NCBI GenBank assembly: GCA_021399435.1
Contig: JAJTUP010000166.1
Span: 1-58,213 of the forward strand
Length of the DNA: 58,213 nt
Source of the DNA: Diaporthe sp. PMI_573
Lineage: Eukaryota; Ascomycota; Sordariomycetes; Diaporthales; Diaporthaceae
Reading direction: 5' to 3'
The notes beneath the pieces were generated by a model that saw only the letters and a program-made list of their open reading frames with translations, had not been told where the DNA came from and did no database searches. Both the position numbers and the translations under genes were made by a program. This document shows, piece by piece, positions 41,814 through 51,686 of this stretch (positions within the stretch are counted from its first letter, which is position 1; each line of letters opens with the position of its first letter).

Positions 41814-42296
41814 ATGCACGAAGATGATGAAGTCGCCTCACAGGCTGTATTCAATCTAAGTCTTCCCGATCCAGCCACCTCATCAGTGTCGACTTCGGAT
41901 TTCAGACTTGCATCCACCTCGGCGCCTCAACAAGCAAGCATTCGCAAGTACGCTAAGAAAGATGACTGGGCACGCCACCGACAGCGGATCACCAAACTTT
42001 ATAGGGAAAAACCGCTGAAAGAGGTCGTGGCTATTATGGAACAAAATTACAACTTCGTGGCAACGCAGAGAATGTATAAAGGTTATTTCCAAAAATGGGG
42101 GATCAAGAAGAATGTTACAGGGGGACAAGTCCGCGATGCGTCGCTACGTGCACATACTGACGGAAAAGGAATGCTATACAGCTTGTCATCAGGTCTTAGG
42201 CCTTTGAGAATCAATAGCGACTGCGGAATCGGACGTTGGCAACCTTATGTAACAATTAGGAAGGCGGTGTGCGAGCTGCAGCGATATGCCAAGTGA
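41814..42296 (+). CDS. Clr5-domain protein, 3' end replaced by a MITE-like repeat
   Basis: ATG at 41814 (MHEDDEVASQAV). Residues about 45-100 form a complete Clr5 domain: DDWARHRQRITKLYREK, then LKEVVAIMEQNYNFVATQRM, then YFQKWGIKKN. The frame runs on without stop into repeat copy C at 42259 and ends 38 nt inside it (CELQRYAK), so the last residues are encoded by the repeat. Longer Clr5 proteins carry a large C-terminal region that is missing here. Together with 35160-35525 it gives two Clr5 genes, each followed by the same repeat family. Confidence 0.65.
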   Translation: MHEDDEVASQAVFNLSLPDPATSSVSTSDFRLASTSAPQQASIRKYAKKDDWARHRQRITKLYREKPLKEVVAIMEQNYNFVATQRMYKGYFQKWGIKKNVTGGQVRDASLRAHTDGKGMLYSLSSGLRPLRINSDCGIGRWQPYVTIRKAVCELQRYAK

Positions 42297-42775
42297 AAAC
42301 CTGAAGACACCGCCTTCCCTTTTTAGATTGACGAAAATAGAAGGCGGGGAAGGCTGACAACTAGAGATGAAGAAAGCGGTGGTACTAGATTAGGAAGGCG
42401 GTGAGACATCACGAGTATCACGGCCTACTTGTTCAGGCAGATAGGTTGCGCAATATCATAATCACTTTCAACTAACAAGGTATTCTGGAAACATTCAGTT
42501 TTCCGTACAGCTCATAATTTCAATGCCCATCTCATACATGCCATCACAACCGCGCCCGGTTTCATGGCTTGGCCAGACAACCAGGAAGGCGGTCGTGCTA
42601 TCCCAAGGCGGTGTCAAATTTGGAAGGCGGTGACAAAGCATAAAGAAAGGCGCAGCTGCACGAATTACTAACCGCCTTTCTAACCCGATCTCTCTTCCAT
42701 GCCACCACGCAAACCATGTGTGATCTTCCCACCGCCTTCTACATTTGTGTTTTCAGTCTCGATATGGAAGGCGGT
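42259..42775 (-). repeat. MITE-like repeat, copy C (inverted orientation)
   Basis: Reverse-oriented copy of A and B, closest to A (shares the CAACCTATCTGCCTGAACAAGTAGGC region and the CCTAATTG(C/T)TACA right flank). Inserted within the Clr5 reading frame. Confidence 0.9.
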
Positions 42776-43265
42776 GAGATGGAGACGGTGGACATTGGTT
42801 GCGTGGGCGGTTTCGAAAATCCCGCGTCGGCGCGAGACGGGACTGGGTGTGGACCCACTTAACTCACCATGCATTGGGCTATTTTGAGCAATACTGCCTG
42901 GCCACCCATGTAAGACGCTCAGAAGTACTGTACATAGCCAACTGACCGGACTTCACAGAGGACAATAAGCAACAAATGACGTTGAATTACATAATTAAAT
43001 AACGCTTTAAAAGATGACTGCGCCATCATTAAAAGTTTGAATACGAGGTTGTGGTGCTTTGGAGGAGACGCTGTGGCTCAACTCTTCGCGACTGGGCTAT
43101 CCCACCTGCTCTGCCGCTCGGTGCATATAAAGCTCGCCCTTTGCGACCACTGCGTCGAAGGAGGCCCTTCACTGCTCATACTAAACGTTCGACACGAGAC
43201 CCGGCTCGAAGTTTGGTTCCTCCAGCACTTCAGCTGTCCTCACGCTCGCAAGTACAAGCAATAAC
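42776..43265. other. Upstream region of the SANT-chromodomain gene; no gene seen
   Basis: Contains the TATA-like CATATAAAG at about 43125 and a C-rich stretch before the ATG at 43266. No other coding sequence supported. Confidence 0.45.
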
Positions 43266-45454
43266 ATGGCAAACATCTCTCTTGACAATCAGATCTTTTT
43301 TTCAGGCGGGCAGCCCAAGAGCAAAGGTCATTGCCCTCGGCGTGAAGGACCCCCGATCGCCTCGTCTAGAGGCCAGACAACGCTGCGGCAAGATGCACAC
43401 GACAGCCAGCGCGGTCCTCCGGCACCCTCGCTGGTCAATGTGATCGAGATGACCAGCGATGGTGAGTTCGATTGCGGCGATCTTGGTGAGGGCCGGCTCG
43501 ATACGTCATCCCCGCGGATCGACGAGCTCTCCCCACTCGTCACGCCCGAACCCCAGTCGGACCGCGATGCAGGTACTAGTCCGTAACGAATCACTCCGCC
43601 CTTCCTTTCGTAGCATGTTGCGCTGACATTCCTGAGCAGGCAAGAGCCCCAACTCGCGAGAGCCATCAGTCACCGAGATTGCTGCATGTCGTGGCCTCGC
43701 TTTCGAGAGTGCCCAAGACGACTCAGAAAAGACACCTCTCGCGGGGCCAAGCTGTGCGATCATGTCGAGCCGGTCACAAGAACCTAGGGGACTGGACACC
43801 GTGGCTTTTGCATTACCGTCGTCGCCTGGAATCTCATCCTCACCCACGCGCTTAGAGGTTGGTTCAACACACGGCGTGGATGATCGATTTGGAGCCCGCC
43901 CTGCTCGCGCTACCGACGTTCGGCACAAGACCGGTTCTCAAGATGCCGTAGGCCAATATAAAACAGAACTCGTTGGTCTTCACGGGTCTGGATCGGACCG
44001 TGATTCTCGATCTCCCCCAACATCAAGAGAGGAGTCTCGGCCGCGAGACAGGCCATCATATCTCGACCCAGTTTCCCCGGCCGAACGGTGGGGCAAGGAG
44101 TACCCGCTCTCCCCTCGGGCATCCAGAACCCGCCTGCGCCATCACACTCAGCTCGATCAGCAGGAGACATACACCCCAGAGCATTTTCCGGCGGCCCCTG
44201 CCACAGTCTTACCGCGGCGACTGCCTGGGTTGACGGAGGCTATGGTAGAAGATGAGCCGGCCTCACAAGACAGCACCTCGTCCGAGGCAAGAAAAACATC
44301 CCGCTCTGGAGACAATGCAGGCGGCACGGTCGCCACGGAGGGAGCATACCCGGTACTGCCGGTAGTGGAGGCTTCGGCTTTGCGGTTGGAGGATGGCACT
44401 CATCGGGAGAGCAGGCCAACACGTGTCTCACCAAGAGGCGGCCGCGGTAACCATTACCGCGCCAAGCAGGAGGGTGCTCGTAAGAGTGCAGCATCCCGCC
44501 ATAGCATCCGCGATTCTGTCGATCCCGATGATAACAGTGCCGATGCCGACAGTGTGCAGCAACCTGTTGCAGATGCGGGCGCATCCCCGCAACGTCGCAA
44601 ACGACGTAGAGTGAGCTCTCGACGTGAGGGAAGGCCTCGACAACGGGATGCGGAGGAAATTGTTACTTCCCCTGAGGACAGCGGAAGTGAATGGGACGGT
44701 CGGCCACCGAAGCAGCGCCATAGACGTCATGCGACAGCCGCCGGGCGGCAGACTTCGAAATTCGAAATCGCTGAAGACCGCGGACTATGGCCTTGTGCTG
44801 ACCCAGAGGCCGTCAAAGCACTATCTGCAAAGCTTGCAGAATCGCTATTCGCGACAGCAGATGTTAGGAGCGCGAAAGTGGACGGTGTGGACGGTGTTTC
44901 AGATACGATTCAAGCAAGACCTCTACTGCTCGGAACACAGGCATACTGTGCTCAGCAACCCGCAGCCTGCCTACACATCCAATTCGCCAGCCAGACAGCG
45001 CAACTCGAAGCCAGGCCATAGCAAAAGCCAAAATGAAAGAGTCATTTCCAGCGATGCTGCAGATGATCCCAAAGACAAGGTCAAAAAGCCGCAACGCCGG
45101 CGTTGGGAGCCTTCAGAAGAAGAACAACTTTCTGCATGGGTTGAGCAGGGGAAGGAGTGGGGATGGATTGCATCTCAGTTGGAGCGAAGCCAGCCGGCTA
45201 TCATGCAACACTGGGGAATCATGAAGCAAAACCAAAAGACAATCGAGGATAAGAACCCTTTACCGCGAACAGAAAACGACCAAACGGAATATGAGGTCGA
45301 GAAAATTTTAGATGTCGAAGAAAGAGGAAACGGGCGGGCACGTGTTAAATGGGCACACTTTGAAGAACCGACCTGGGAACCACTGGAAGAATTCCTCGGG
45401 ACGGAAGCACTGCTCGCCTATGTGGGGGAGCATGGGCAGATTTCACCTCGATAA
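43266..45454 (+). CDS. SANT/Myb-chromodomain protein
   Basis: Exon 1 is 43266-43572 (MANISLDNQIFFSGG); exon 2 starts at 43640 after a GTACTAG..GAGCAG intron, and the phase fits. The next 1.2 kb encodes a long, charged, disordered region rich in Ser, Arg and Glu. The frame must change between about 44880 and 44995, most simply by an intron from GAC/GGTGTGG at about 44887 to TCGCCAG at about 44990. A frameshift is the alternative. The C-terminus has a SANT/Myb-like helix set (RRRWEPSEEEQLSAWVEQG ... GWIASQLERSQPAIMQHWG, 45097-45225). A chromodomain follows (EYEVEKILDVEERG ... RVKWAHFEEPTWEPLEEF, 45287-45425). The aromatic cage residues Y, W and W appear present. Chromodomains bind methylated histone H3 and SANT domains bind DNA or histone tails, so a chromatin role is likely. 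Whether it is a host gene or transposon-derived is open. Confidence 0.75.
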
Positions 45455-45566
45455 ACGGACACAGGTCACTTAGGCTAGGCTCTGCGGGGGTACCGCCATG
45501 CATTACGACTAAAGTTGTCGCTGTATTCTATAGTGTAAGTCAGCTGCAAAATAATACTTGTTATCA

Positions 45567-46380
45567 CTGACGGGATGGACAGCCTCGCCTGGATTCAAAA
45601 TAAATTCAAATGAGCCGCAGTGACATCGAAGAGCAGCCATTTCGCCTCTCGGCAGCCCCATAGCCTCTCCCTGACTCTATTTTCGTAGGCGCTGCCACTC
45701 CTTAGGTACGGAGTACGTGCTGACTGGTGGCAGAAAAGGTACGTACTGAATGGCAGAAAAGGTACGTACCTTTTCTGCCAGTCAGTACGTACCCTCTCTG
45801 CCTATAAGTACGTATCTTTTCTGCCAATCAGTATGTACCCTTTCTGCCATCAGTCAGTACGTATCCTTTCTGCCAGTACGTATTTTTTCTGCCAGTCAGT
45901 ACGTACCTTTTCTGCCATCAGTCAGTACGTACCCTTTCTGCAAGTTAGTACGTATCTTCCCTGCCAATCAGTACTGCCCAAAATCGTTTCATGTGACGGC
46001 AGCCACGGTAGGCAAGCCCTCTGGCCGTCACACGGACCCTAACCCTTAGCCCCACAGTCGCGTCAAGACTTCGCGAGCCAGGGGCTTCGCTCTCCCCTTT
46101 CTTTTCCTCTCCTCAGCTTAGAATATTCGTTGATAGCGCCAATAGACCCAGCTCCCATGCTGCATCTCGCGCTGGCCGTGACACTTGGCAGCCCATGGCA
46201 GCGGCATTTTACCCCACTATCCATTGTGGATCGCCAGTCAATAGAATTAAAAGACGCAAAAAGTTGTAGCTACAGAGTCGCTGATGGTTTAGATATGAGG
46301 TTTATTGTCCCCGACAGGATGGACAGCCTCGCCTGGGTTCGAGATAGATTCACAATGAGCCGCAGTGACATCCGACGGCA
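45567..46380. repeat. Two diverged copies of a 60-70-bp segment
   Basis: GATGGACAGCCTCGCCTGG followed by a TTC(A/G)A..ATTCA..ATGAGCCGCAGTGACATC stretch occurs at about 45575-45635 and again at about 46318-46375, bracketing the GTACGTAC array. The second copy lies in a 108-codon open frame (46130-46456) of unknown nature. Confidence 0.7.
45717..45975. repeat. Minisatellite built on GTACGTAC and TTTTCTGCCA
   Basis: About ten imperfect units of 20-27 bp (CAGTACGTACCTTTTCTGCCAT). The first two units are inverted relative to the rest, giving a hairpin centred at about 45767. Peptide-like open frames through it are artefacts. Confidence 0.9.
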
Positions 46381-46571
46381 GTCTGACGTCAAAGCCCACT
46401 TCCGTACTGCCATGGATCGTGACGTGGCCACCCTAATCCTGGCGGCACGTATATAACACACGTTGATGGGAAAATAATATTGTAAAACGATGCCCTCCTG
46501 AATTCACAGAGAATTCACGGAGGATTCCCTAACTATATAAATACACGGTGAATTCACGGGAAATTCACCAG

Positions 46572-46593
46572 TGATGCACCGTGGGGTGCATCA
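46572..46593. other. Perfect 9-bp-stem hairpin in putative LTR
   Basis: TGATGCACC, loop GTGG, GGTGCATCA. A possible structural element of the 3' LTR or a captured palindrome. Confidence 0.5.
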
Positions 46594-46775
46594 ATTCCTC
46601 GCTCAAAATGACTTGGCTCCACCCAAGTCCATCCGGTATATGCAACCAACGGGCGGATGAACTCCGAGGGGTTCATGTAGCCACGTCGGGCGAAGCCCCT
46701 TCTCGTTGACCCCTAGCTAAGTTCATCCAGAGTATGTGATGAAAAAAAAAGGGGGTAGATGAATTCACAAGGAAT

Positions 46776-47364
46776 TCACGCAGTAATGTCCTGAAAAGGC
46801 AGCGAAACCAGAGTGAAACCTATTGTGTTGATGGTGTAGGTATAGGCTTGGGTGGTAGTATTCGGGGGCAGGAGGTGGTTGGCATGTACGCCTGGTCTGC
46901 TTCGCTGGTTAGTGGGAGCTCCGCGACTGTCTGCTCGCCCTTCCATGGGTGGGCGCCGAAGCTTCCAGCCGCGGTACAGCGGGCTGTTGCGGTCGACCCA
47001 TCGCGGGATTGGGTACTGGTGGATGTATTCCTGCGCAAGGTACTCGGGGATGGCTCGGCCAATGGGGAAGTCGGGCAGAATGTCGCGAGGTACGTAGATG
47101 TTGCACTCAACATCGCGGTCAGGCAGGCCGTTGTAGCCTTCGTCGTGGAGAGATTGTCGGAACGCCGCGCAGCCGCCGGTTCGGCGAGCCAACAGGCTGT
47201 CGTATCGGCCGGTCGTGGTGTACGTTCGAAGCGACACACCTGTTTTCTCCGCCGTACAAGTACGCAGCCCAACGGTACCCTTGGAGGGAGAGTTTGCCGG
47301 CCTTGCACGGCTCGGCCACCAGGCGACGATACTCGTCGGTGCGGCTTCGACGAGGCTGGTCCAC
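46776..47364 (-). pseudogene. Frameshifted accessory reading frame downstream of chromovirus pol
   Basis: Two minus-strand frames together look like one protein: AGKLSLQGYRWAAYLYGGEN and RCVASNVHHDR in the frame of 47119-47364, then YDSLLARRTGGCAAF and VECNIYVPRDILPDFPIG in the frame of 46776-47237. The shift is near 47215. The second frame ends at 46776. I have no family name for this; it may be an extra ORF of the retrotransposon. GC-rich open frames on the other strand here are shadows. Confidence 0.45.
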
Positions 47365-47686
47365 GCCGGGGTCTCTGGACGTGGGGGTGTCGTGGGTATG
47401 GTTCAGACCGAATGGCGGGAGGGCCGTGGCAACGCGGGCTGGTCGGCAACTTGTTGCGGCTTATGCGAGGATGGTTCGTCGCCGATGACGGTCGTGACGT
47501 TTGGACGGGCGGGCAAGCCGTGATGGTACAGGGCGGGCAGCGTGGTACAGACAGGCGGAGCAGATGGTGAGCAGTGTTCGTGAATGGTATGGGAATGCGC
47601 TGTGAATTCACGACAAGACGGTGAGGAAGGCGGTGGGTGGTTGCTTGGGTCGCGTGTGAATTCACCGTGTGTTGACGGTGAATTGT

Positions 47687-49504
47687 TTACACGCGCCTTG
47701 CCGCCCTACGATTGGCCCGTGCGTTTCGACTGAGCGACGGGTCGACGGCAGCATGGCCGTCTGACATGGTCCCTTGGGCACCTTGGCCTTGTCCCTGCCG
47801 TGGTCCCCTTTTGTTTGCTGTCGCCGGCCGGTTGGCCGGCGACGCGTCCTGGTCGACACGGTCGAGGACCTTACGCGGTCCTCGGGGGGTGATGACTTCG
47901 CCTGGCTTGGGCAATGGTGGCTCCCTTGCTTCGAGGCCGTGGGCACGCTGACGGAGGGCTGCCATTTGTGCCCTCCGTGCCTCGAAGTCCTGAATCAGCT
48001 CCGCGGCCCGCATGTGCTTAGCGGGCATCCAGACGTTGTACTGGTTTGGGTGGTCCGCCCACTTGATGAGGTACTCGACCGTGGTAGCACCTCTCCCAAC
48101 CTTGCGGTCCCGTCTCTGGATGATCCGCTCGACTTCGTAGTGTTTGAATGCCTCTAGTCCTTCGCCCTGGTCGTCCTCTACTTCCACGGCCTCCCCAAAA
48201 GGGGGGTCTCGGTGGTATGGGTCCGAGGCTGGAGGCTGTGCTGGTGACAACTGCGTCACGGAAACCACGTCGTGAGCGTTGATGTGTGGTGGGAGCCGCA
48301 GTTTGTATGCTAGTACGCCCACCTTCTCCTGTACTTGGACTGGTCCCATCCGCTGCTGGGAGAATTTTCGCGGAGGGTGCCCTGGTAGGTTATACCCTTT
48401 GCCTAAGGATATGTACACCCAGTCCCCCGGATGGAACTGTTTTCGCCGGTGTTTATGGTCGTATTGCATTTTGGCTGCCATCTGGGCCTCGGCGATAGCA
48501 ATTTGGGCTTCCTCCTGGTACATCTCGCGGAGCAATGGTGGGCATTCGTCCGCCAGCGAGCTTAGCTGGGACGGGTTGAATCCGTATAGCAGTTGGTTCG
48601 CCGTGCATTTGGTAGCCCGATTATACGCGTTGTTGAGGTTGAATTGCAGGGACGGTATAATGTCAGTCCACTCGCTGTCGGGGTTTGTGGTTGCCCACAT
48701 ACGTATGGCAATTTCGACTGTCCTATTCTTAACCTCTGATTGCCCGTCGGTTTGTGGATGCCAAGCCGTGGAGAACAGGAGCTTGGTCTGGAGGTGTTGC
48801 CAAAGGCCTTGCCAGAATTCGGACATGAATTTCCGGTCCCTATCCGAGATGATTCGCTTAGGAATTCCCCAGTTGGAGAGGTAGAGGGTTCGAAGCATGA
48901 TGGTGGCCCAATCGGTGGCTGTGTATATTGCGTTGCCCGGTATGATAAGGGACGCTTTGCTGTATTTGTCCGTCACAGACATGAAGGCGTCGAAGAAGGG
49001 CGCCCGTGGCAGTTGCCACGGGGTGAGCGCAGCGGGTACATCGGGCAGGCTTGTGACGAAGTCAATAGATATTGTATGGAACGGTGTTGGTGGTGAGAGT
49101 ATGGGTTGCATCTCGCCTAGGGGTTTTTGATTGTCGTTGCGGTTCACCGAGCACACGGGGCAATTGTCTATGTAGTGGGCGATTTTGCGCTTGCAGTTCT
49201 TGATCACGTAGAGGTCGGTGAGGTCATGGTAGACCCGGTCTACCCCAAAGTGGTGTTTGGAGTCGTGTGCCTCGGCGATCAGTGTGTCAGCGACTGGGGA
49301 CGGTATACAAAGTCGGTGCTTCCCGGTGAATTCCCTTAAGTACAAGAGACCACGTCCGTCCAGGGTGAACGGGAGCTTGGCCTCTGAGTCGGATTGTTGC
49401 AGTTGTTGGATGATCTGAGACCACCGCTTGTGTTCTGAGTAGGCAGCGAGTAGTTGTTCCTTGAAAGCCGCGAGAGGATATACAACGAGACGAGCTAGAT
49501 ACAT
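47687..49504 (-). CDS. Gypsy Pol C-terminal part: integrase and chromodomain (partial)
   Basis: 605 codons without a stop. The order is: end of the RNase H/connection; HHCC zinc region (HDSKHHFGVDRVYHDL ... CPVCSVNR); integrase core with FHTISIDFVTSLP (first D), IISDRDRKFMSEFW (second D) and the E in HPQTDGQSEVKNR; GPV/YKLRLP C-terminal region; and chromodomain HYEVERIIQRR ... VEYLIKWADHPNQYNVW. The tail is Arg/Pro-rich. The DDE and HHCC residues and the chromodomain aromatics look intact. In chromoviruses the chromodomain directs integration to heterochromatin. The coding region begins inside pol at 49504, so it cannot make a full polyprotein. Confidence 0.92.
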   Translation of the reverse strand: MYLARLVVYPLAAFKEQLLAAYSEHKRWSQIIQQLQQSDSEAKLPFTLDGRGLLYLREFTGKHRLCIPSPVADTLIAEAHDSKHHFGVDRVYHDLTDLYVIKNCKRKIAHYIDNCPVCSVNRNDNQKPLGEMQPILSPPTPFHTISIDFVTSLPDVPAALTPWQLPRAPFFDAFMSVTDKYSKASLIIPGNAIYTATDWATIMLRTLYLSNWGIPKRIISDRDRKFMSEFWQGLWQHLQTKLLFSTAWHPQTDGQSEVKNRTVEIAIRMWATTNPDSEWTDIIPSLQFNLNNAYNRATKCTANQLLYGFNPSQLSSLADECPPLLREMYQEEAQIAIAEAQMAAKMQYDHKHRRKQFHPGDWVYISLGKGYNLPGHPPRKFSQQRMGPVQVQEKVGVLAYKLRLPPHINAHDVVSVTQLSPAQPPASDPYHRDPPFGEAVEVEDDQGEGLEAFKHYEVERIIQRRDRKVGRGATTVEYLIKWADHPNQYNVWMPAKHMRAAELIQDFEARRAQMAALRQRAHGLEAREPPLPKPGEVITPRGPRKVLDRVDQDASPANRPATANKRGPRQGQGQGAQGTMSDGHAAVDPSLSRNARANRRAARRV

Positions 49505-49519
49505 ACCTTGTTGAGCCAG

Positions 49520-49836
49520 TAGTCAACTCAAAGGCGTACCTAAACGACCCAATCGCGTGGTGGCGGGATATTGGCGCAAAACGATTCCCCAAGCTGTCTT
49601 ATATGGCAGTTGACTTCCTCACGATACCTTCAGCAGCAGCAGAAACTGAGCGTCAGTTTAGTAGCGTTGGGCAGATGGTGTCAGCACGGAGGTCTTGTCT
49701 TCAGCGGCACGTTATTGGCGCCAGCCAGTGTATTAGGTCTTGGAGCAAAGCAGTCGTCTACAAGGCTGAATTGCCACTTGAATTGCTAGATCGGGCATCT
49801 AGCACGGCGTTACAAGTGATATTGCACGGGAATTAA
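49520..49836 (+). pseudogene. hAT transposase C-terminal fragment
   Basis: The plus strand reads AYLNDPIAWWRDIGAKRFP, then MAVDFLTIPSAAAETERQFSS, then SWSKAV. This is the hAT dimerisation domain (W...FP.L...A.D.L.IP.....E..FS). The upstream part is missing because the chromovirus sequence abuts it at about 49505. The stop is at 49836. Confidence 0.85.
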
Positions 49837-49894
49837 CTAGATGGGCACAACGTAGCTAATATAAACTGGGAATAGCCTCAAATACGCACCCCAT

Positions 49895-50076
49895 CCCGAT
49901 TTAGCAGATCTGATATCTGATTCCGAATCGGATATAGGCAAATCGGATCGGACCCGATCCGATATAGACCAATCCGATTCGGAATCGGATGGGCTTCAGT
50001 CTATTCGATCGATTTCAAATCGATATCGGAATCGGATGGGATTTGGCCATCCGATCGACCGATGGCCTGCTCTGCT
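49895..50076. repeat. ATCGGA-type subterminal array and probable hAT right end
   Basis: At least twelve (A/C)TCCGAT or ATCGGAT motifs in both orientations, ending in GATGGCCTGCTCTG at about 50063-50076. Read inward this end is CAGAGCAGGCCATC, a typical fungal hAT terminus. It fits as the right end of the element whose dimerisation domain is at 49520-49836. Confidence 0.7.
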
Positions 50077-50116
50077 AGTGGTGTTTTCCTTCACTAGGTT
50101 CAATCCACCGAGCTCA

Positions 50117-50380
50117 CTATATCCCAAAGAACTTCGCCAAACTCTTGTTTATCCCCCTCAGAAATCTTGCCGTTTGTAGCATCGAGAAACGCGTCCTTTC
50201 GTTGGGTAGAGCCGCTGACCCAAACCTCGTACTTTCGCAGCCTTGCAAGTGGCCCAGTCGGTCGCCAAAACGGCGAGGTGCGAGGGTCTTGGAGAGCTTG
50301 CCAGCGTTGAAAGCAGTCGCAGAGAGGTTGATAATGTGATTGCCGCAGCGTAGCCTCCGGGGAGCGGACTCTTCATCAGG
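50117..50380 (-). pseudogene. hAT transposase internal fragment
   Basis: The minus-strand frame contains RLRCGNHIINLSATAFNAGK, matching the RC.GH.INL..KAFLFG element of the hAT catalytic region (compare RCFGHVLNLVAKALL in the gene at 12227-14671). Flanking residues are not conserved. This is a small relic of a second hAT in opposite orientation. Confidence 0.6.
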
Positions 50381-50540
50381 GAGCGTAAGTGCCAGTTTTA
50401 CATTCGCTCGGTAGCCTTGTCGCAAATTTTATTTTCTCCTGCTAAACGCTACTCACGAAGCTTGCTCGACCTCATCAGCCGAACAACACAATATTATCTC
50501 GGCCAATGCTCTAGTATCATCCTTACGCGCCTCGCCCAAC

Positions 50541-51213
50541 ATGCTCTTTTCAAAGATCAAGTCGATTCTGTCCTTGTTTGTTGTGGCAGCTGGTGCAGAT
50601 TTGGGGAAGGGCTACACACACGACCCATGTGTCAAGCTCATTCTGCCGACTACGGGTTGTAAGCCGCGTACTTATCCAGATGAGAACCGTAGCCTAACAC
50701 GGAGCAGCAATGGATCTGCCTTCGCCCAGTCTGAAACCTCACAGTCACTTATATTGCTCTCGGCCACGGCATCCAAAACTATACATGTGCCTCCGAAAAC
50801 GCAACAGCCATTCCTATTGGAGCCCTTGCCGTTCTTTACGACATTACACCCCTGTACCCTGGCATAAGCAGCATTAGCCTATCAGCCGAAGATTTCAACG
50901 GTCTCTCCGCAAATGTGCTGTGGAAGACAGCAATCCCACTCACCTCATCGACGCAGCAGCCCAAGGCCCCGGCTCCCCCCTCCCCGAATCCCACTACCAG
51001 GCCGACGCCGCAAACCCGTTCCCCGCCTCGCCCTCGGACCTCGGACTCGGCGGCATCAGAGCCAAGTTCCTGGGTTTCCACTACTTTGACGCAGAATCGG
51101 CGCCTACATTCGATCTGGTCGGCAGCGCGGACCCGGCGGGCCTGTTCTTTAGCGGGGAGAAGACGGGCGATGTTAAGGCGCCAGCAGACGCGGACAAAGG
51201 CGTGCCGGGATAG
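50541..51213 (+). pseudogene. DUF3455-like secreted protein gene, frameshifted
   Basis: Begins MLFSKIKSILSLFVVAAGA, a likely signal peptide, then CVKLILPTTG. From about 50722 the family text is in another frame: VTYIALGHGIQNYTCAS, then IPIGALAVLYDITPLYPG, then VLWKTAIP. Near 50930 it shifts again to the frame reading ESHYQADAANPFPA, then AKFLGFHYFDAESAPTFDL, then GEKTGDVKAPADADKG, ending at 51213. Sequence order, the QNYTCA motif and the ADVKAPADA-like ending fit the fungal DUF3455 family of extracellular proteins. At least two frameshifts or missed introns are needed, and the product stops before the usual C-terminus. Confidence 0.75.
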
Positions 51214-51323
51214 GCATTGAGTGGACGTGGGATCAGTAGGTGATAGATAGACCTAGCACGTAGAATTATCTCTCTTGCCTGCGTACTCGAATGTTTTGAC
51301 ATGTTTATCAGTACAAGGGATGG

Positions 51324-51686
51324 TCAGGGAAATGTCAAAGAAGCCTGCAATGGCATCGAAGTGATACTGTCCATCACGCGTTCTTGTACTTCTTCCATCC
51401 CCTCCTCTACCTTCTCAGCAACCAAGTCTGACAGCCTGTCCACTACGAGCCGTTCCTCCCTAGCATCAAGCTTATTGTCAAGCTCGGTCTTGAAGTCGCT
51501 CAGCATCTGCAGGACTTGAGACTTATGGGTTGCAAATAGCTCAAGCACCTCCCGCCTGTGTTTGTCAAGGCGGTCATCTAGCAGAGCCTCCACACTTCTT
51601 TGACTTATCAGGCAGGAGACAGGTCCAAATTGCAGATTTGGACGAGCTCCGGCGACGGCGCTTCTGGCCTTTACCTGTAGAGACAT
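51324..51686 (-). CDS. Coiled-coil hypothetical protein (last exon?)
   Basis: The minus-strand frame has a long charged helix: LDDRLDKHRREVLELF, then LSDFKTELDNKLDAREER, then EKVEEGMEEVQERVMDS, ending ASLTFP. A CTACAG acceptor directly follows the first ATG, so this is probably a terminal exon. The preceding exon would be the frame read down to CPPHLS at about 51745, whose end has a GTGAGAG donor; the joined phase is not settled. It may belong with 52114-52599 as one gene. No family recognised. Confidence 0.45.
   Translation of the reverse strand: MSLQVKARSAVAGARPNLQFGPVSCLISQRSVEALLDDRLDKHRREVLELFATHKSQVLQMLSDFKTELDNKLDAREERLVVDRLSDLVAEKVEEGMEEVQERVMDSITSMPLQASLTFP

Larger units (their letters stand above)
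46485..49504 (-). mobile_element. 5'-truncated Ty3/Gypsy chromovirus
   Basis: Contains the integrase-chromodomain half of Pol (47687-49504) and a broken downstream frame (46776-47364). Gag, protease and reverse transcriptase are absent: the element stops at 49504, where plus-strand hAT sequence begins. 46490-46800 and 47600-47690 carry repeated GTGAATTC motifs and may be LTR or LTR-adjacent sequence; I could not define paired LTRs. Confidence 0.8.

Noticed and set aside
40588..42775. ACCGCCTTCC repeats as a CRISPR array
   Set aside because: Eukaryotic context, both orientations, irregular spacing, no unique spacers.
46740..46757. A9G5 purine run as a plus-strand polypurine tract
   Set aside because: The only retrotransposon coding sequence here is on the minus strand, and no paired LTR was found for a plus-strand element.
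46820..47665. 281-codon minus frame and 240-codon plus frame rich in Pro, Thr, Arg or Gly
   Set aside because: GC-rich shadows of the frameshifted retrotransposon reading frame.
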